Assembly: GCF_001316285.1 (NCBI RefSeq)
Contig: NZ_BBDO01000001.1
Location: 1 to 64,000, forward strand
From: Vulcanisaeta sp. JCM 16161
Lineage (GTDB): Archaea > Thermoproteota > Thermoprotei > Thermoproteales > Thermocladiaceae
Direction: 5' to 3'
DNA: 64,000 nucleotides
Under the pieces are notes generated by a model. That model searched no databases, had not been told where the DNA came from, and was given only the letters and a program-made list of their open reading frames with translations. The stretch's first letter is position 1; each line of letters opens with the position of its first letter. Shown piece by piece: positions 58,984-64,000 of the stretch. The position numbers and the translations under genes are program-made.

Positions 58984-59411
58984 AACCCAGCCAGCAATTT
59001 GCGTCTCAGGTCAACCAGGAAATTAGCCAGGAGCAGTCAATGATTAATAAGTTATCATCAATATCGCAGATCGCAGCCTTCTCCTACAGGTTAACTAACC
59101 TAATGATGTCGTTGGGTCCATCGTTAATACCGCTATTTGGTATTTGGAATACAGCTGAACAGTGGGTCTATGCCGGTATAGCCACGAATGCCGTGTCCAG
59201 CAATATCGCCATATCAATAATGGCCGAGACGGTACTGTTAACGCTCATAATCGCCATACCCTCGACGGATGGTTTACTCCTAACACTATCACTAATTAAT
59301 TACGGAAGGGATAGGAATTTCAAAGACCTGGCGGTACTCTCTTTACGCTGGTACATAATGTCCGTAATCCTAGCCATAGTATTCCTAGTACTATTTGCAG
59401 CAATACCATGA
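58980..59411 (+). CDS. Hypothetical membrane protein
   Basis: 143 residues from GTG 58980. A polar N-terminus (SQQFASQVNQEISQEQ) is followed by three or four hydrophobic segments (LGPSLIPLFGIWN, IMAETVLLTLIIAIPSTDGL, WYIMSVILAIVFLVLFA). Not recognised. Operon with the preceding 40-residue protein; the pair may form one membrane unit. It converges with nucS. Confidence 0.6.
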   Translation: MKPSQQFASQVNQEISQEQSMINKLSSISQIAAFSYRLTNLMMSLGPSLIPLFGIWNTAEQWVYAGIATNAVSSNIAISIMAETVLLTLIIAIPSTDGLLLTLSLINYGRDRNFKDLAVLSLRWYIMSVILAIVFLVLFAAIP

Positions 59412-59413
59412 TT

Positions 59414-60168
59414 TCAAACCAGGTTCTTCGGTTCAACACGCCTAAACTCAAGGCCATACTGCCTCAGGTAATGATAGGCCGCGGATGATATGGAGGGCGC
59501 CACGAGAATACCCCTAACGTTTTTGCCCTCCTTCTGGCTTAGGTGTTCTACGTAACGCTTAAGCTGATTAACAGCCTCGGGGCCTGCCTGATTTCTCTTA
59601 CACTCAATAACCACTAGGTTGCCCCTGGAGTCCTTAGCCAGCAGGTCTATGTCGCCAACGATTGTGTGATACTCCCTGGCAATTATTTGCAGCCCATCCT
59701 CAACAATGCCCGGATTACTCACTATGGCATTTACCAAGTCCTCCTCAGTGCCAAAGACCCTGTAATTTAACGTGACGCCAAGCCTCACGCACTCACGAGC
59801 CTAATCACGGGCACCTCGACAACCACGATCTCCCTCGGGCTAGCCCTAACGCTCCTGAGTGTTAGCACGCCGAGGTTTATTGAGGCATATAACGTGGATG
59901 GTGGTGGGTTCCAAAGCCTGGGCTTCTCCTTATTGGACTCGTGGACCATGAACGTTCCATCAGGCTTTGAAATGACTAGTCTAGGCATTAAGTCCTCGAG
60001 CTGTGACTTTGCCCTGCCCTCGTAGGATGCCGTCATGTCCCCATAAACGAGTATTACATGAGTGCTCTTCCTAAGGTTAATTAGCCTAAGAGCCTCGGTT
60101 GGTGATGGATCAACTAAGTACTCAAGGTCTGGCGCCGCTTCTTTGTTAATAAAACTTGTGAGATCCAT
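59414..60168 (-). CDS. nucS: Endonuclease NucS (frame broken once)
   Basis: About 250 residues. The N-terminal part has GDMTASYEGRAKSQLEDLMP and PRLWNPPPSTLYASINLGV, and the RecB-like nuclease core follows a break near 59787: DIDLLAKDSRGNLVVIECKR carries the D...E-x-K active site. The two frames overlap by four bases at the break. NucS/EndoMS cuts at mismatches or at flaps, with PCNA in archaea. Confidence 0.88.
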
Positions 60169-60213
60169 CTAATGCACTTATTGTTAAATGCATAAGAACT
60201 TTCTCTTCACTCG

Positions 60214-60588
60214 TTATTTCGTATACTCAACATCATCCTCACTTATTAACTCCAGCTCAAAGTTTAGGTCATAAAGAATCTTGGCGATATCAAATGTGCT
60301 GAGTCTTAATGGGTTAATGATTATGTTAAGCGTATTATTCTCAATCCAGATATCAAGGGGCTTAATCGCTTTCTGAGCATTCTCTAAATTACCTAGCTTA
60401 ATTAATCTAAACCTGTAATACCTGGCGTATGCCGTGCACCCGTTATCAAGGGCTTTATTGGTGAAGTCCACATCATCATCTATCATTACGAGCGCTCCCT
60501 CATTACTTAGATTAATTATGTTTACATCTCTATTCTTAACAACGTTATCAAAGCACTTCCTCCACTTAATTAGGTAGACCAGATTCAT
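60214..60588 (-). CDS. Hypothetical protein A of a small pair
   Basis: 124 residues. VYLIKWRKCFDNVVKNRDVN at the start and LSTFDIAKILYDLNFELELI near the end; no membrane segment or metal site. It overlaps the end of the gene upstream by four bases (ATGA), so it is probably made with it. Function unknown. Confidence 0.5.
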   Translation of the reverse strand: MNLVYLIKWRKCFDNVVKNRDVNIINLSNEGALVMIDDDVDFTNKALDNGCTAYARYYRFRLIKLGNLENAQKAIKPLDIWIENNTLNIIINPLRLSTFDIAKILYDLNFELELISEDDVEYTK

Positions 60589-60812
60589 TGATTAATCATC
60601 TTTTCAATAAACTCCTTAACCCTACGGATATCGCCCTCCTCAATCTCTATTAGGCTTAGGGCATTACGTAGTATGGCATTAAGTTCATCTTTAGTTACTG
60701 AATTAATCTCATTAAGTTCAGTCATTATGTAATTAATCACGGCCCTAGCAGCCAATCCCCTCAGGCCAGCTTGCATGTTCTTTAATTCCCTTAGTAACTC
60801 ATTGCTATGCAT
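60585..60812 (-). CDS. Hypothetical protein B of a small pair
   Basis: 75 residues from ATG 60812 (MHSNELLRELKNMQAGLRGL). Strongly helical, ending IRRVKEFIEKMINQ. The frame continues open upstream to 60851. Coupled to the downstream gene by ATGA overlap. Function unknown. Confidence 0.5.
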   Translation of the reverse strand: MHSNELLRELKNMQAGLRGLAARAVINYIMTELNEINSVTKDELNAILRNALSLIEIEEGDIRRVKEFIEKMINQ

Positions 60813-60871
60813 CGAAATCGAAGAGATTATGAGAAATGGTACTTTTAACACTTTTTACTAACGAAAGCCCA

Positions 60872-62065
60872 TCACTGTCTCTTATCAATGGGTACGTAGG
60901 GTACATCATGAGGCCCTACATAGCATGCCCTAGGCCTAAATAGTCTGTGCTGGTCTAGGTACTCAATGGCGTGGGCAGCCCACCCAACTACCCTCGACAT
61001 CGCAAATATTGGTGTGTAGTATTCATAGGGTATGCCTAGTAGGTACATTGCTATGCCGCTCCAGAAGTCGATGTTCGGGTAAAGCTTCTTAGGAGCCAAC
61101 TTCTCAAGGACCACCTTCTCCACCTCCTCGGCAATCCTGTACCACGTCATGTTACCCTTAGCCTCACTAAGCTGTTTAACAAGTTCCTTATAGATCCTGG
61201 CCCTCGGGTCATAGGCCTTATACACCTATGACCGACACCCATCAATCTCTTACCCTCAGCAAGCAGTTTTTCCACGTATGGCCTAGCATTCTCTGGCTTC
61301 CCAATCTCCAGGTACTGCTTCATTGCAGCCTCATTCGCACCACCGTGAAGTGGACCCTTTAACGCCGCTATGCCAGCCGCAATCGCTGAATATAGGTCCG
61401 TCCATGTTGATATTGCGACTAGAGTCGCGAATGTTGATGCAGGTACTTCATGGTCAATGTGAAGGACCAAGTAAAGGTCTATTGCCTTTGTTGATGTTTC
61501 ATCGGGTTCCTTGCCAAACATCATGTATAGGAAGTTTGCGGCGTGGCTTAGGTCCTTCCTAGGTGGAACAATGTCCAAGTCTCTACTTGCTCTGTAATGT
61601 GCGGCTATCATTATTGGTAAGGCGGATGTTAATTTAATGGCTCTCCTGAGATTGGCTCCTTACTATAATCATTTGGATTTTCGTCGAAAGCCCCCAGGGC
61701 GGCTACTCCAGCCTCAAGTGCGTGCATTGGGTGTGCCTTAACCTTACCTAAGGTGGTCACTATGGAATATACCTCACTAGGCAGGTCCCTATATGAGGCT
61801 AGTAGTGCCTGAAGTCATCAAGTTCCTTCCTATTGGGTAATTTACCGTATAGTATTAAGTACGCAACCTCCTCAAAGGTTGAATACTTAGCTAGGTCATC
61901 AATTCTATAACCCCTATACCAAAGAATGCCATTCTTACCATCAATATCGCTTATGGTAGTGGTCTTTACAAGGACATCTTCAAGACCGTGAATTATAGGC
62001 CCACAGGGACTTTGAATAACTTTACCACTCGTTTGGATTTTTACTTCTTTAACCTCTTCACTCAT
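60872..62065 (-). CDS. gltA: Citrate (or 2-methylcitrate) synthase (frame broken three times or more)
   Basis: About 390 residues. The N-terminus has DIDGKNGILWYRGYRIDDLA, then a middle piece (SEVYSIVTTLGKVKAHPMHA), and the catalytic core HIDHEVPASTFATLVAISTW, GPLHGGANEAAMK and VGHRVYKAYDPRA with the active-site histidines and aspartate region; the end reads YEYYTPIFAMSRVVGWAAH. Breaks near 61800, 61660 and 61225. With prpB and prpD present it may act as methylcitrate synthase as well as citrate synthase. Confidence 0.92.
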
Positions 62066-62230
62066 ACGTCCCTAGTTCAGCAGGCACTTATTTAAATGCT
62101 ATCCTAGTATATAGTTTAATTATATTTAAGGTATTAGTCAAATGTCGAATTCATAATAGATAGTTAAAAAAAATTGGTTCATGGGGATATGTAATGAAAG
62201 GCTTAATACTGCATGGGTTTTCTAACCTTA

Positions 62231-62765
62231 ATGATTAGGGGGATCTTCATTGGCAGGTTTCAACCACCGCATTGGGGGCATGTTTGGGCCATAAGGGATA
62301 TACTCAATGAGGTTGATGAGTTAATAACGGTTATTGGTTCCGCCCAGTTCAATTACATAATCAAAGATCCATTCACTGTAGGCGAGAGAATTTGGATGCT
62401 GAGGGAAGCATTGAGGAGGGTGGTGTAGATTTATCAAGGTAATAATCGTGCCGATACCCAATATTGAAAATAATGCGGCATGGTTCGGCTACTTAAGGTC
62501 ATATGTGCCACCATTCCAAGTAGCATACACGGGGAATCCATTCGTAGCCATGCTGCTTAGAGAGGCAGGAATTGAGGTGAGACAACAACCGCTCTATGAT
62601 AGGCAGAGGTATAATTCAACGAGAATTAGGGAGTTAATGCTCAAAGATGATCCAGAGTGGGAGAAACTCGTACCAAAATCCGTAGCCGAAATAATTAAGA
62701 AGATAAATGGAATAGAAAGACTAAAGACAATAGCCACAGGCGAAGCAGAACCACACAGGTGGTAA
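62231..62765 (+). CDS. nadM: Nicotinamide-nucleotide adenylyltransferase (frame broken twice)
   Basis: About 178 residues. GIFIGRFQPPHWGHVWAIRD carries the HxGH nucleotidyl-transfer motif, FNYIIKDPFTVGERIWML follows, and YNSTRIRELML is the C-terminal ATP-binding motif. The frame is restored by one added G near 62413 (ALEEGGVDLSK) and one added A near 62438. It makes NAD from NMN and ATP. Start at ATG 62231 fits the conserved N-terminus. Confidence 0.9.
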
Positions 62766-63010
62766 GTGGCTATTGTAGATTGAAGCATATGCACGGTACG
62801 GCGAGATTGAACGCAAAAACTGGCGCCATCCTCATCGCTTCCCTCCTCGATTGAGTATGTAATTGCCCCGTCGCCATTCAATATACACGTGGTCTGTGGT
62901 TCTGCAGCCTCGTTGGCTTGGTTTTTGTTTCGTAATGTGTGGAGGGGCGTGTGATGAACCTAATGAGCCATGAATGATAAACCTAGTGGGCTTAATGACG
63001 AGGCCTCGGC
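62766..63010. other. Region without a convincing gene
   Basis: Several overlapping short frames on both strands, none with family features. Probably decayed coding sequence continuing the fragment at 63011-63270. Confidence 0.4.
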
Positions 63011-63270
63011 TCAATCACCGACCATTAATAGCTCGACCGTGTACCTCGCGGTCCTGCTCAGCGTTACCTCCTGCTCACCAGCCTCATCACCGCATGCGTA
63101 CCTTATTTTAATGGTCTTCGGCTCATTGCTCACTATAATGTAGGTTGCCCTGTACCTTGGTTTGAGGACGTCACTGCTCATTGCCTTCACGTCCTTGCCC
63201 ATGACCTTGAGGTAATTCCCGCCGTAAAACACTAGGCGATTAACGACGATCTCGCGCCCGAGGTCGGCAC
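63011..63270 (-). pseudogene. Remnant of a PaREP2-like protein
   Basis: After a frame change near 63240 the minus strand reads REIVVNRLVFYGGNYLKVMG, then KDVKAMSSDVLKPRYRATYI and a beta-rich end (VTLSRTARYTVELLMVGD), stop at 63011. Composition and strand pattern resemble the repeated proteins of Thermoproteales. It has no proper start and no continuation, so it is a fragment. Confidence 0.4.
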
Positions 63271-63480
63271 ATGCGGCGGATCAGAGCTAAATAAACGTTC
63301 AAATAATGCACTAAGGACTGTTGGGCATGCACGGTGTCGTGCGTGCCCTCGGCGTGGGTGTGTGGCGTAATTAAGTCAGGTGGTAAGGAGGTGGGTGCAT
63401 GAGTTCGTGCACGCAAACCGTTTTGCAAGGCATTAAGCACCGTGAGAACAAGCTCGGCATTGCGGAGTTGAAACTCCATA
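63271..63480. other. Non-coding or decayed stretch before the CRISPR leader
   Basis: A weak minus-strand frame spans 63240-63479 but its composition is not protein-like (THAPTSLPPDLITPHTHAEG). No other feature seen. Confidence 0.4.
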
Positions 63481-63620
63481 AGAACATTAATTCAACCCCC
63501 AATAAAGACCGTGGAAACACTCACGAACCGCAAAAAAATTAGGAGCAGAAAGGCGTTCCAACGAAAACCAAGGAAACAGAGAGGAAAAACTTAAAAAGAA
63601 CAAAACAAACAAACAAACCA
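63481..63620 (+). promoter_or_regulatory. CRISPR leader with TATA-like box
   Basis: A purine- and A-rich stretch directly before the first repeat, ending in (AAAC) repeats. ACTTAAAAAG at about 63589-63598 lies 23-32 nt before repeat 1 and is the likely promoter of the pre-crRNA. The position relative to the repeat ends (ATTGAAAG pointing away from it) supports transcription to the right. Confidence 0.6.
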
Positions 63621-63996
63621 GAGGATTTCAATAGAATATTGAAAGATCAACTTCCTCGTTGCCCTGGCCATAAGCATCACCCTGTAGTGAGGATTTCAAT
63701 AGAATATTGAAAGCTTGTCGTCGTAATCAACCAACGCGTAAATGAATTTCTTTTGAGGATTTCAATAGAATATTGAAAGGCCTATAGCCAGTCGCCTCGA
63801 GTGCCCTCTCGAGGTACTTGCCGAGAGGATTTCAATAGAATATTGAAAGAGTTACACGGGGTGCGTAGCGAATACTGTCGCTGTGGACACGAGAGGATTT
63901 CAATAGAATATTGAAAGTCATTCATAATTAATGCGTATGAACAAGTTAGGGCTGGACATTATGAACAAATAGAGGATTTCAATAGAATATTGAAAG
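63621..63996 (+). CRISPR. CRISPR array, first six repeats (continues beyond the window)
   Basis: Six identical 25-nt repeats GAGGATTTCAATAGAATA + TTGAAAG at 63621, 63689, 63755, 63825, 63893 and 63972. Spacer lengths are 43, 41, 45, 43 and 54. The repeat contains the perfect inverted repeat TTCAATA-GAA-TATTGAA and ends in ATTGAAAG, the 8-nt handle usual for crenarchaeal crRNAs. The leader is on the left, so the spacers here are the most recent ones. No cas gene lies in the window. Confidence 0.97.
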
Positions 63997-64000
63997 TTCA

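Noticed and set aside
62594..63014. Overlapping minus-strand frames downstream of nadM.
   Set aside because: One is antisense to nadM and the other is in low-quality sequence between remnants; neither shows conserved residues.
63850..63892. Spacer 4 shares AGTTACACGGG with the remnant region at 36022.
   Set aside because: Eleven identical bases is within chance for this window and the similarity does not extend further.

Overview
The window is a stretch of a hyperthermophilic archaeal chromosome, most likely from the Thermoproteales (Thermoproteota), and a Vulcanisaeta- or Caldivirga-like organism fits best. The reasons are: Taw3/TYW3, Cbf5, Sm-like SmAP3, an Rpo8-like subunit, TFB, thermosome and topoisomerase VI; TATA boxes 20-30 nt before start codons with almost no ribosome binding sites; an archaeal histone; a tRNA-Leu with an intron at a non-canonical site; and CRISPR repeats ending in ATTGAAAG. 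The genus is inferred from gene content, not from a database match.

A property of the data governs how everything else should be read. About 35 genes, including single-copy essential ones (uL14, GlyRS, MetRS, Cbf5, thermosome, TgtA, Top6B, citrate synthase), are split by frameshifts. Where I re-read the junctions, the frame is restored by adding one base (two at one GlyRS junction) to a short run of identical bases. This is the signature of uncorrected homopolymer deletions in the assembly, not of pseudogenes. I therefore report each such gene as one merged locus and give the approximate break point.

Layout. 0-7.6 kb: a PaREP-like fragment, an ASCH protein, the porGDAB pyruvate synthase operon (minus), a free-standing structured RNA candidate, a NifX-like gene and agmatinase, then glyS and rpl14. 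7.6-21.3 kb: an RHH/hypothetical pair, an ABC importer with a fused double permease, taw3, wtpAB, a 3-hydroxyacyl-CoA dehydrogenase/enoyl-CoA hydratase fusion, prpB, a nucleotidyltransferase, an SDR, an MFS transporter and an ABC-2 exporter. 21.3-23.1 kb: an AT-rich cassette, including a LAGLIDADG-like protein, ending at an intron-containing tRNA-Leu. 23-31.8 kb: a GNAT, a truncated radical-SAM gene, cbf5, two C/D box sRNA candidates, a GIY-YIG protein, top6B, an intact TnpB with a structured 3' end, and prpD. 31.8-39.8 kb: queC, a class V aminotransferase, a multidomain PAPS-reductase-like protein, a second (diverged) TnpB locus with a structured orphan RNA beside it, a molybdopterin oxidoreductase with its membrane partner, and tRNA-Ala. 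40-62.8 kb is mostly housekeeping: threonine dehydratase, a sugar-isomerase-like protein, dcd, metG, hsp20, rps17e, PAC2, tgtA, smAP3, an rpo8 candidate, tfb, a secretion ATPase with its platform protein, thermosome, dph2, speD, histone, xpf, a phosphoribosyltransferase, nucS, citrate synthase and nadM. 62.8-64 kb: decayed coding remnants, then a CRISPR leader and the first six repeats of an array that runs off the end.

How the genes fit together. Pyruvate synthase, the bifunctional crotonyl-CoA hydratase/3-hydroxybutyryl-CoA dehydrogenase type protein and citrate synthase fit central carbon metabolism of the dicarboxylate/4-hydroxybutyrate type. PrpB, PrpD and citrate/methylcitrate synthase suggest a methylcitrate route for propionyl-CoA. 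QueC and TgtA serve archaeosine; Taw3 serves wyosine; Cbf5 and the C/D RNAs serve RNA modification; agmatinase and SpeD serve polyamines. The accessory signals worth most attention are the two TnpB loci with their small partner ORFs and nearby structured RNAs, and the free-standing RNA at 3.83-3.94 kb.
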